Assembly: GCF_004331675.1 (NCBI RefSeq) | Contig: NZ_SJSN01000002.1 | Coordinates: 259,956-323,955 of the forward strand | Direction of reading: 5' to 3' | Source of the DNA: Pedobacter frigidisoli | GTDB lineage: Bacteria; Bacteroidota; Bacteroidia; Sphingobacteriales; Sphingobacteriaceae | DNA length: 64,000 nucleotides | Shown here: piece by piece, positions 27,533 to 35,673 of the stretch | Numbering within the stretch: the first letter of the stretch is position 1 | Layout of the letters: the number at the start of each line of letters is the position of its first letter | The notes under the pieces: generated by a model | What the model saw: the letters and a program-made list of their open reading frames with translations, nothing else | What the model was told of the DNA's origin: nothing | Databases searched by the model: none | Program-made: the position numbers and the translations under genes

Positions 27533-29164
27533 ATGCGTAGCTGGAATTCATTTCTTAGCATAGCTGTGCTTTGTGGAATTGGCAATGTGGCTTTCGCTCA
27601 ATATCCGGTAATTCCGGAGGCGATGGAAAAAAAGGCTGATTCGCTTTTGAAAAGTATTGAAGAGAAATCGGAACTTCAGTTTTTAAAAGTAAAATCCATT
27701 GTTGATGAAGAAGCAAAACATGGTAAGCCATATATTCCCTGGGCAGCTAAACCAAGTGATTTACCACAATCTAAAATGGTGGCCTTTCCTGGTGCTGAGG
27801 GTGGTGGCGCCTATTCTTTTGGCGGTCGTGGCGGCAAAGTTTATGTGGTTACAAGTCTTGAAGATGCTGGAAAAGGAACCCTACGCGAAGCTTGTGAACA
27901 AGGTGGAGCGAGAATTATTGTTTTCAATATTTCAGGAATTATCAAACTAAAAACACCATTAATTATTCGTGCACCTTATATAACTATTGCAGGACAAAGT
28001 GCGCCAGGAGATGGAGTTTGTGTAGCCGGAGAATCAGTCTGGATTAATACTCACGATGTGGTTATTCGTTACATGCGTTTTCGTCGTGGAGCAACTGATG
28101 TTACCCGAAGAGATGATGCAATTGGAGGTAATCCGGTAGGAAATATTATCATCGACCACGTTTCGGCAAGTTGGGGTTTGGATGAAAATATGTCGATTTA
28201 TCGCCATGTGTACGACCCGAAAGATGGCTCAAAACCTATTAAATTGCCAACAGTAAATGTAACCATTCAAAATTCCATTTTTTCTGAGGCTTTGGATACC
28301 TACAACCATGCTTTTGGTAGTACCATTGGAGGATTAAATTCTACTTTCATGCGCAATCTTTGGGCATCAAATATTAGTCGTAATCCATCTGTAGGTATGT
28401 ATGGCGATTTTGGTTTTGCCAATAACGTCATTTTTAACTGGTGGAACAGAAGTGCTGATGGTGGCGACAATGCATCGTTTTACAGCTTCGTAAATAACTA
28501 TTACAAACCCGGTCCAATTACACCTGCAGGAGAACCGATTTCTTATCGTATTCTGAAACCAGAATCGGGTAGAGATAAAAAGTTCACCAACGAATTTGGA
28601 AGAGCTTATGTTAACGGAAATATTGTTGAGGGGAATGAAAAAGTAACCAAAAACAATTGGGACGGCGGCGTACAACCTGAAAGTAAACGCGACAAACAGA
28701 AATTATTAGATTCGATTCGTACTGATAAACCTTTGCCTATGGCGAAAATTTCCATCATCGATACAAAAAAAGCTTACGATTATGTGTTGGCAAATGCAGG
28801 TGCAAGTTTACCTATTCGTGATGCAGTTGATAAACGGATTGTTGAGCAAGTGGCAACAGGAAAAATTCAACATGTTGAAGATGGGAAATTGCCAGCCTTT
28901 CAAAGTTACGTTAAGCGCCGCTTGGCAGCTGATTCGTATAAAAAAGGTATTATTTCGGATATTGCACAAGTTGGTGGTTACCCTGAATATAAAGGAAAAC
29001 CTTATTTGGATTCGGATAATGATGGTATTCCTGATGCCTGGGAAACCAAAAATGGTTTAAACCCAAAAGATGCAAAAGATGCAGGAAAAATTTCGAAATC
29101 GGGTTATTCTAATATCGAAGTTTATTTGAATAGCTTAGTAGATGTGAGTAAAGTGAGGCCATAG
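27533..29164 (+). CDS. PL1-family pectate lyase with C-terminal calcium-binding repeat, copy 2
   Basis: 543 residues, collinear with the preceding gene throughout: signal peptide ending AFAQ, FPGAEGGGAYSFGGRGG, the DDAIGGNPVGN and DHVSASWGLDENMS motifs and the C-terminal DSDNDGIPDAWETKNGLNP loop. The largest differences are in the loop near KDGSKPIKLP and in the region after GGVQPESK. It clearly arose by tandem duplication. Divergence is enough to suggest a different preferred substrate or cleavage site. The family-A repeat element begins 10 bases after its stop. Confidence 0.92.
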   Translation: MRSWNSFLSIAVLCGIGNVAFAQYPVIPEAMEKKADSLLKSIEEKSELQFLKVKSIVDEEAKHGKPYIPWAAKPSDLPQSKMVAFPGAEGGGAYSFGGRGGKVYVVTSLEDAGKGTLREACEQGGARIIVFNISGIIKLKTPLIIRAPYITIAGQSAPGDGVCVAGESVWINTHDVVIRYMRFRRGATDVTRRDDAIGGNPVGNIIIDHVSASWGLDENMSIYRHVYDPKDGSKPIKLPTVNVTIQNSIFSEALDTYNHAFGSTIGGLNSTFMRNLWASNISRNPSVGMYGDFGFANNVIFNWWNRSADGGDNASFYSFVNNYYKPGPITPAGEPISYRILKPESGRDKKFTNEFGRAYVNGNIVEGNEKVTKNNWDGGVQPESKRDKQKLLDSIRTDKPLPMAKISIIDTKKAYDYVLANAGASLPIRDAVDKRIVEQVATGKIQHVEDGKLPAFQSYVKRRLAADSYKKGIISDIAQVGGYPEYKGKPYLDSDNDGIPDAWETKNGLNPKDAKDAGKISKSGYSNIEVYLNSLVDVSKVRP

Positions 29165-29173
29165 GTTTCCAAC

Positions 29174-29677
29174 TGTCATTCTGAGGCACGAAGAATCTGC
29201 AAGCGATGAAAGCAAAACTTTAATAAAGCAATGAACCATAATTATTTTGTTTACATTCTAACTAATAAAAACAAAACTGTTTTATATACAGGTGTAACAA
29301 ATGATTTAGAAATTAGGCTCAGCCAACATATTGAGAATAAAGAAAAGAAATTTGCTTTCACTTACAAATATAATTGCCACTATTTGGTTTTTCATGAAAG
29401 ACATCAGTTTATTGAACATGCAATTGAACGAGAAAAAGAAATTAAAGGCTGGACAAGGAAAAAGAAAAATGAACTCATTGAAATTGAAAATCCTAATTGG
29501 AGATTTTTGAATGATGAAGTAGTTGAAAGATAAAAACCTCATCAATTAGCTTTGTTATTCTGAGGTACGAAGAATCTCTAAGCGATGAAAATGAAATCAT
29601 TAACACTACCAACAGAGTAAGAGCTTAAGCAAAGACAGTAATAAAATGTTGCAGATGCTTCGTGCCTCAGCATGACA
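29174..29677 (+). mobile_element. Family-A inverted-repeat element carrying a GIY-YIG nuclease gene
   Basis: Left arm TGTCATTCTGAGGCACGAAG at 29174-29193, continuing to GCGATGAAA at 29211; a second, nearly identical left arm at 29553-29590; and an inverted right arm (CTTCGTGCCTCAGCATGACA, to 29677). The only gene inside is the nuclease at 29231-29533, between the two left arms. Deleting the interval from one left arm to the next would leave an ordinary gene-free family-A element like those at 34308, 44888, 52086 and 53400. This is the layout expected of an autonomous or helper copy of a MITE/REP family, but movement is inferred, not shown. I see no target-site duplication. Confidence 0.6.
29231..29533 (+). 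CDS. Small GIY-YIG nuclease domain protein
   Basis: 100 residues, a stand-alone GIY-YIG/URI-type domain. Visible hallmarks: VYIL (7-10) and YTG (19-21), the conserved Arg29 before QH, and the Glu66-Glu70 stretch EREKEIKGW that holds the metal-binding glutamate. Such proteins nick or cut DNA; stand-alone members of this size (YhbQ/COG2827-like) have poorly known roles. It has nothing to do with pectin and is framed by the arms of a family-A inverted repeat, so it may process or spread those repeats. The alternative is a housekeeping DNA-repair paralog carried along by chance. Confidence 0.85.
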   Translation: MNHNYFVYILTNKNKTVLYTGVTNDLEIRLSQHIENKEKKFAFTYKYNCHYLVFHERHQFIEHAIEREKEIKGWTRKKKNELIEIENPNWRFLNDEVVER

Positions 29678-29688
29678 AAAAGTATAAA

Positions 29689-32600
29689 ATGCCAAAAACT
29701 AACCACATATATAAAACTAAAGTACTGCCTCTTATGGCTTTACTTTTTCTGGTTACAAACTTTTCTTTTGCTCAAAAAACAAAACCAGTTGAACCACCTA
29801 AACCTATCTTTAAAGGCAAAGATGGTAAATTGGCTTATACATCAGATGAGCAAGGAAATCGGATTCCTGATTTTTCTTATGCGGGTTACATGGCAGGCGA
29901 AAAAGCTATTCCAAATGCTACAATTAAGGTAATTGTTCCTGTTTCAAAAGGAGATGCGACTTTAAGAATTCAATCGGCCATCAATTACGTCTCAAAATTA
30001 CCTGTTGGTAAAGATGGTTTACGTGGCGCTGTATTACTTGAAAAAGGATTATATGAAGTTGCTGGAACTTTAAAATTATCAGCTTCTGGAGTTGTACTTC
30101 GTGGTAGTGGAATGGGCGAAAACGGAACTACAATTTTCGCTACAGGTTTAGATAGAATAGGTGTTATCAGGATTTTAGGTAAAAAGAATAAAGTTGAAGA
30201 AACTCCAGTTGCCATCAGCGATGCTTATGTTCCGGTAAATTCAAATAAATTAACCTTATCAAATATCAATGGTTTTAAAGTTGGCGATAAAATCATCATC
30301 AATCGTCCATCAACCAAAGAGTGGATTGAAACCTTAAAAACAGTCGAGTTTGGTGGTGGCGAAAGTGCTTTAGGTTGGAAACCGGGAACAAGAGATATCC
30401 ATTGGGATAGAAAAATAACTGCAATAAATGGTTCGACCATCACTTTTGATGCACCGATTACAACTGCTTTAGATTCAAAATACGGAGGTGCAACAGTTTC
30501 TAAATACCAATGGGATGGGAGAATTGGACAATCTGGTGTAGAAAATTTAAAAATTGAATCCGATTATAACAAAGAAAATATTAAAGATGAATACCATCGT
30601 TGGACGGCCATTTGTTTGGAAAACATTGAAGATGCATGGGTTCGTCAGGTGGTTTTTGAGCATTTCGCTGGCTCTGCTGTTAATGTTTTAGAAACGGCAA
30701 AAAGAATTACAGTGGAAGATTGTAAATCGTTGGCTCCAATTTCCGAAATCGGTGGCGAACGTCGTTATACATTTTTAACTACCGGTCAGCAAACGCTTTT
30801 CCAAAGATTGTATTCAGAATATGGTTACCACGATTTTGCAGTTGGTTTCTGTGCGCCAGGACCAAATGTTTTTGTTCAATGCCAGTCTTATTTGCCTTTC
30901 AGTTTTAGTGGCGCCATTGATAGCTGGTCATCTGGCGTTTTGTTTGATATCGTAAATATTGACGGACAAGCATTAAGTTATTTAAATCGCGGTCAGGATG
31001 GACAAGGTGCAGGTTGGAGTGCTGCAAACAGTGTTTTTTGGCAATGCAGTGCTGCTCGTGTTGATAATTTCCAACCGCCAACCGCTCAAAACTGGGCTTT
31101 TGGAACTTGGGCGCAATTTTCGGGAAATGGTTATTGGGATATGTCGAACGAGCAAATTCAACCTCGAAGTTTATATTACGCTCAGCTAAAAGACAGGATA
31201 GGAAACGATGCTGATGCAAGAACTTTTGTACTGCCTGTAGAAACCGAGGCATCAAGTTCACCACCTGTTGATGTTGCCCAAAAACTTACCAAATTAGCTT
31301 ACAAACCTGCATTAACGGTTTCAGAATATATTGATTCTGCGACGGAAAGAAATAAAATTTCAACAGATGCAAATCAAGCTAAAAGCATCGATAAAATTGG
31401 TTTGGATAAAATTGTTCAACCAATTCTTGCTGATGCAATGACCATCAAAAATGGTTGGTTGGTGCGTGGCAATGAAATCGTTGTCGGCAACCGTCAGGAT
31501 GTACCCTGGTGGAACGGAAGTGCTCGTCCGTATGGCTTAAAAAACACCAAATTTCATGTAACCCGTTTTGTTCCCGGTCGTGCAGGAAATGGCTTAACAG
31601 ATGATTTGGACGAAATTACAGATTCTATGAAAAATGGCTCTGTAAAAGTGTTAGACCACAATTACGGCCTTTGGTACGATAGAAGAAGAGATGACCATGA
31701 ACGGATTCGCCGTATGGATGGCGAAGTTTGGGCGCCTTTTTATGAATTGCCTTATGCCCGTAGCGGACAAGATAAAGCTTGGGATGGTTTAAGTAAGTAC
31801 GACATCACAAAATATAATCTTTGGTATTGGGACAGGTTGAAGCAATTCGCAAACCTAGCCGACCAAAAAGGTTTGGTTTTAATCCACGAAAATTACTTTC
31901 AGCACAATATTATTGAGGCTGGTGCACATTATGCCGATTTCCCTTGGCGTACGGCAAACAATATAAACAATACTGGCTTCCCTGAACCGGTTCCTTACGC
32001 TGGCGATAAGCGAATTTTTATGGCGGAGCAATATTACGATGTCACTAATGAACATCGAAAAGCGATACATAAAGCTTACATCAGAAAATGCTTAGAAAAT
32101 TTTGATGGAAATTCCGGTGTAATCCAGTTAATAGGTGCTGAATTTACTGGTCCACTGCATTTTGTTCAATTCTGGATTGACACGATTAAAGAATGGGAAA
32201 AGGAAACTGGTAAACACCCGATAATCGGTTTAAGTGTTACCAAAGATGTTCAGGATGCCATTTTAGCCGACCCGAATCGTGCCAATGTTGTCGATTTAAT
32301 CGATATTAGATATTGGCATTATCAGGCCGATGGAACGGCTTATGCCTCACAAGGCGGTTTAAGTTTAGCGCCTCGTCAACACGCTCGTTTACTAAAACCA
32401 AAGAAAACATCTTTTGAAGAAGTTTATCATGCTGTGTCAGAATACAAAATTAAGTTTCCAGAAAAAGCAGTGATTTATTCAGGAGATAGCTTTGATAGTT
32501 TCGGTTGGGCTATTTTAATGGCTGGTGGTTCATTATCAAATGTTGATGAGCTTGATGCATCAGTTTTAAATCTCGCCTCAACTATGAAGCCGTTTCTTCC

Positions 32601-32841
32601 GGCAGGAAAATCGGCAAAACAATATGGCTTGGAAAATCCTGGCAAGGCTTACATCTTATACAATTCATCTAACGACGCCATCAATCTCGATTTAAGTAAA
32701 TCAACGGGAAAATTTAATATAAAAGTATTGAATGCAAAAACAGGAAAGGCCATAAAAGAAGAAAAAATAAGTACTGGAGCCGTAGCAAAACTGAGTAAAG
32801 TTGCATCAGGAGACGAAGTTATCATCATCAATAAAATTTAA
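29689..32841 (+). CDS. DUF6298-type protein: parallel beta-helix plus glycosidase-like barrel
   Basis: 1050 residues from the ATG at 29689; the longer frame would use a GTG inside the repeat arm and is rejected. Signal peptide ends SFAQ (about 29). Residues about 75-520 are a pectate-lyase-like right-handed beta-helix (ATLRIQSAINYVSKLPVG, GVVLRGSGMGENGTTI, SGVENLKIESD). The rest contains NYGLWYDRRRDDHERIRRMD, GLVLIHENYFQHNIIEAGAH and PIIGLSVTKDVQDAIL, which look like a TIM-barrel domain, then a beta tail. I recall such fusions as DUF6298 proteins of pectin PULs with no firm activity; a lyase or hydrolase on rhamnogalacturonan is inferred. Confidence 0.6.
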   Translation: MPKTNHIYKTKVLPLMALLFLVTNFSFAQKTKPVEPPKPIFKGKDGKLAYTSDEQGNRIPDFSYAGYMAGEKAIPNATIKVIVPVSKGDATLRIQSAINYVSKLPVGKDGLRGAVLLEKGLYEVAGTLKLSASGVVLRGSGMGENGTTIFATGLDRIGVIRILGKKNKVEETPVAISDAYVPVNSNKLTLSNINGFKVGDKIIINRPSTKEWIETLKTVEFGGGESALGWKPGTRDIHWDRKITAINGSTITFDAPITTALDSKYGGATVSKYQWDGRIGQSGVENLKIESDYNKENIKDEYHRWTAICLENIEDAWVRQVVFEHFAGSAVNVLETAKRITVEDCKSLAPISEIGGERRYTFLTTGQQTLFQRLYSEYGYHDFAVGFCAPGPNVFVQCQSYLPFSFSGAIDSWSSGVLFDIVNIDGQALSYLNRGQDGQGAGWSAANSVFWQCSAARVDNFQPPTAQNWAFGTWAQFSGNGYWDMSNEQIQPRSLYYAQLKDRIGNDADARTFVLPVETEASSSPPVDVAQKLTKLAYKPALTVSEYIDSATERNKISTDANQAKSIDKIGLDKIVQPILADAMTIKNGWLVRGNEIVVGNRQDVPWWNGSARPYGLKNTKFHVTRFVPGRAGNGLTDDLDEITDSMKNGSVKVLDHNYGLWYDRRRDDHERIRRMDGEVWAPFYELPYARSGQDKAWDGLSKYDITKYNLWYWDRLKQFANLADQKGLVLIHENYFQHNIIEAGAHYADFPWRTANNINNTGFPEPVPYAGDKRIFMAEQYYDVTNEHRKAIHKAYIRKCLENFDGNSGVIQLIGAEFTGPLHFVQFWIDTIKEWEKETGKHPIIGLSVTKDVQDAILADPNRANVVDLIDIRYWHYQADGTAYASQGGLSLAPRQHARLLKPKKTSFEEVYHAVSEYKIKFPEKAVIYSGDSFDSFGWAILMAGGSLSNVDELDASVLNLASTMKPFLPAGKSAKQYGLENPGKAYILYNSSNDAINLDLSKSTGKFNIKVLNAKTGKAIKEEKISTGAVAKLSKVASGDEVIIINKI

Positions 32842-32844
32842 AGT

Positions 32845-34245
32845 ATGAATTTTAAATCTAAAATATTTCTACTTGCTATAGTTTCTTTTCTTGCCTTTGG
32901 ATGTAAGAAAAAACCTCATTTTGGGGATAAAAGTCTTCTGATTTCTGAGAATGCTAGATATTTTACAACTGGAGACGGCAAACCTTTCTTTTGGTTGGGC
33001 GATACAGCTTGGCTTTTGTTCGGAAGATTGAATAGAGAAGAGGCCAATACTTATCTCGAAGACCGTAAACAAAAGGGTTTCAATGTAATACAAGTGATGT
33101 TGTTACATGATGTTCCGTCAAGAAACATCTATTTGGATTCTTCAGTAGTTCATGCTGATGTTTCAAAACCAATGGTTACACCTGGTAATAATCCTAAAGA
33201 TTCTTTGGCTTATGATTATTGGGACCACGTAGATTATATAGTTGATAAAGCAGCGGAAAAAGGCCTTTATATGGCTTTAGTTCCAGTTTGGGGAACAAAT
33301 GTTAAACAAAAAAAGGTTAATAAGACACAAGCAAAAGCTTATGCAGAATTTTTAGCAAAACGTTATAAGGATAAATGGAATATCATTTGGTTAAATGGCG
33401 GCGATATTAAAGGCAGCGATGGGATGGATGTTTGGAAAACAATTGGCGAAACCTTAAGAGCGAACGACCCAAACCACTTAATTACTTTCCATCCGAGGGG
33501 AAGAACAGCCTCTTCGCAATGGTTCCAAAATGCGAGTTGGTGCGATTTTGATATGGTGCAATCGGGCCACCGTCGTTACGACCAGGATACTTCTAAAAAT
33601 GAAAAACTTCATTATGGTGAGGATAACTGGAAATACATCGAAGCCGATTACAAGTTAAAACCTACTAAGCCAACGATTGACGGAGAACCATCTTATGAGG
33701 ATATTCCGCAAGGTTTACACGATACTACGCAGCCCCGCTGGACCGATGCTGATGTAAGGAGATATGGTTATTGGTCGGTTTTTGCAGGTGCTTTCGGTTA
33801 TACTTACGGGCACAACTCAGTGATGCAGATGTATAAAAAGACAGATTTAAATCCTGCTTACGGTCCGAAAGACCAATGGATAACGGCGATAAATGCGCCG
33901 GGAGCTAAACAGATGCAATACTTGAAAAATTTGTTGTTGGCGCATTCGTATTTTGACCGTGTACCTGACCAAACTTTGGTTGCAGGCAAGAACGGCGAAA
34001 AATATGAACGAGTTATTGCGACAAGAGGAGAAGAATTTGCACTCCTTTATACTTATACCGGAAAAAATTTCAGCGTACAATTAGGTAAAACGGATGGCGA
34101 TGATGTAAAAGCATTATGGTTCGACCCGAGAACTGGAAAAGTTAAGACAATTGGTGATTTTGAAAATAAAGGTGTAAGAGAATTTAATCCGCCGGGAGAA
34201 CCCGTAAATGGTAACGATTGGGTGTTGGTATTGGAGAAGATTTAA
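32845..34245 (+). CDS. GH140 apiosidase-like glycosidase (DUF4038 family), lipoprotein
   Basis: 466 residues with lipobox LAFGC (Cys about 20). The DUF4038/GH140 layout is clear: KPFFWLGDTAWLLFGRLNRE, VIQVMLLHDVPSRN, Asp187 in NGGDIKG and Glu281 in DGEPSYE at the positions of the acid/base and nucleophile of the Bacteroides RG-II enzyme, and the small C-terminal beta domain ending in ALWFDPRTGKV. Known GH140 members release apiose-linked side chains from RG-II, so this gene is the strongest single pointer to RG-II as a substrate. It follows the DUF6298 gene after 3 bases. Confidence 0.85.
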   Translation: MNFKSKIFLLAIVSFLAFGCKKKPHFGDKSLLISENARYFTTGDGKPFFWLGDTAWLLFGRLNREEANTYLEDRKQKGFNVIQVMLLHDVPSRNIYLDSSVVHADVSKPMVTPGNNPKDSLAYDYWDHVDYIVDKAAEKGLYMALVPVWGTNVKQKKVNKTQAKAYAEFLAKRYKDKWNIIWLNGGDIKGSDGMDVWKTIGETLRANDPNHLITFHPRGRTASSQWFQNASWCDFDMVQSGHRRYDQDTSKNEKLHYGEDNWKYIEADYKLKPTKPTIDGEPSYEDIPQGLHDTTQPRWTDADVRRYGYWSVFAGAFGYTYGHNSVMQMYKKTDLNPAYGPKDQWITAINAPGAKQMQYLKNLLLAHSYFDRVPDQTLVAGKNGEKYERVIATRGEEFALLYTYTGKNFSVQLGKTDGDDVKALWFDPRTGKVKTIGDFENKGVREFNPPGEPVNGNDWVLVLEKI

Positions 34246-34642
34246 ATGAACCAGTCGTTATTGCGAGGGACGAAGCAATCTCACAAGCCAGCAACCCTTA
34301 AAGTTGCTGTCATTCTGAGGTACGAAGAATCCGCAACCGATTAGCACTGCTGAAACCTAACCCACCATTTTGGTTCCGTGGTCTATTCGGCGGTAGTTTT
34401 CTGTGGCACGAGATTCTTCACTGTGTTCAGAATGACAAAGTTGGTGATTAGGTGGGCGTTCTATATAAACGGTCGTCACCCTGAACTTGTTTCAGGGTCT
34501 TAATAGCATGGGGGTTTTGCATGATAGATGCTGAAATAAATTCAGCATGACTAATCGGCTAAGCATGATTAATAACAAGTATATTTCTTTTGAAATATTA
34601 AGTTAATATAGAATACAATTTGAAGAAAAAAGAAATAATAAA
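34246..34642. repeat. Intergenic block of three palindromic repeat types (families B, A, E)
   Basis: A 397-base gap with no ORF of interest. In order: a lone family-B left arm (34256-34283), a full family-A element (34308-34437) in the opposite orientation to the others, and a short hairpin ACCCTGAACTTGTTTCAGGGT (family E, about 34476-34497). The last 100 bases are AT-rich and probably hold the promoter or leader of the next gene. Confidence 0.7.
34308..34437 (-). repeat. Family-A inverted-repeat element, reversed copy
   Basis: 130 bases with TGTCATTCTGA at both ends in inverted orientation. Its inside, read on the minus strand, matches the copies at 44888, 52086 and 53400, including TTTCAGCAGTGCTAATCGGT and an inner stem (34362-34366 with 34377-34381 on the + strand). 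Confidence 0.85.
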
Positions 34643-35569
34643 ATGTTAAAAGCAAAGTTCATATCGTCATTTCGCTTAGCCATCATTGGCCTGGCTTTCT
34701 GCGGATTAACATCTTGCTCAAAACAAGCTTATTTATTTACTTCTTTCCACGAACCGGCAACAGAGGGTTTGAGATTTTTGTACAGTTACGACGCCTACCA
34801 TTGGATAGATTTGGTCAAAACATTTTTGAAACCAACTGTGGGTACACAGAAAGTCTTACGCGACCCATCGATTGTTCAAGGACCTGATGGGATATTTCAT
34901 CTCGTTTGGACCTGCAGCTGGAAAGGCGATAAAGGTTTCGGTTACGCAAGTTCAAAAGATTTAATCACGTGGAGTGAGCAAAAATTTCTTCCTGTAATGG
35001 AAAGCGAACCTAAAACGGTAAACGTTTGGGCACCTGAAATTTTTTATGATGATGAGAAACAAGAATTTATAATCATATGGGCATCTACCATACCTTTTCG
35101 TTTTGCAAAAGGAATTGAAGATGAAGATAACAACCATCGCATGTACAGCATTACGACAAAGGACTTTGTGAGTTTTTCAAAACCTAATCTGTTTATGGAC
35201 CCTGGTTTTAGCGTTATCGATGCGGTTATTGTAAAACGAGCAACGAAAGATTATGTGTTGGTTTTAAAAGATAATACCCGTCCGAATAGAAATCTAAAAG
35301 TGGCTTTTGGAAAGGATGCTTTAGGCCCGTATGAGAATGTTTCGGAAACTTTTAGTCCGAAATTAACAGAGGGGCCAACCGTTGTAAAAGTTGGAGAATA
35401 TTGGTTGATTTATTTTGATGCTTACGGACAGAAGATTTATTCGGCTTATAAAACTTCAGATTTTAAAAGTTTTAAAGACGTAACATCCGAGGTTTCAATA
35501 CCAGAGGGGCATAAACACGGAACGATAATAAAAGTGAGAAGGAAAGTGATTGAGCGGTTGAGGAAATAA
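34643..35569 (+). CDS. GH43-like beta-propeller glycosidase, lipoprotein
   Basis: 308 residues with lipobox LTSC (Cys about 25). The five-bladed propeller signature of GH43/GH117-type enzymes is present: Asp74 in RDPSIV (general base), Asp193 in VIDAVI and Glu243 in TEGPT (acid). Repeated GYASSKDLITWSE and KTSDFKSFKDV blades support the fold. It would remove arabinose, galactose or xylose residues from pectin side chains; the subfamily is not clear. A repeat-rich gap precedes it and a family-B hairpin follows directly. Confidence 0.82.
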   Translation: MLKAKFISSFRLAIIGLAFCGLTSCSKQAYLFTSFHEPATEGLRFLYSYDAYHWIDLVKTFLKPTVGTQKVLRDPSIVQGPDGIFHLVWTCSWKGDKGFGYASSKDLITWSEQKFLPVMESEPKTVNVWAPEIFYDDEKQEFIIIWASTIPFRFAKGIEDEDNNHRMYSITTKDFVSFSKPNLFMDPGFSVIDAVIVKRATKDYVLVLKDNTRPNRNLKVAFGKDALGPYENVSETFSPKLTEGPTVVKVGEYWLIYFDAYGQKIYSAYKTSDFKSFKDVTSEVSIPEGHKHGTIIKVRRKVIERLRK

Positions 35570-35576
35570 TAGTAAC

Positions 35577-35659
35577 CGTCATTGCGAGGCACGAAGCAAT
35601 CTTAATGCGAACGAAAATCTAACCATAGTTGTAAGATTGCTTCGTGCCTCGCAACGACG
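35577..35659. repeat. Family-B palindrome (stem of about 27 bases)
   Basis: Arms CGTCATTGCGAGGCACGAAG (35577-35596) continuing through CAATCTTA to 35604, and their near-perfect inverse at 35632-35659, separated by 27 bases. It fills the gap between the GH43-like stop and the next start, where the transcript would fold into a very stable hairpin. The core GTCATTGCGAGG...GAAGCAATC resembles palindromes known from many bacterial genomes. Confidence 0.9.
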
Positions 35660-35673
35660 AAATTCATAATAAA

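Noticed and set aside
29662..29688. GTG start for the DUF6298 gene
   Set aside because: It lies in the right arm of the family-A repeat; the ATG at 29689 gives a normal signal peptide.
35644..35673. GTG start for the propeller gene
   Set aside because: It lies in the right arm of the family-B repeat; the ATG at 35674 directly begins a good signal peptide.
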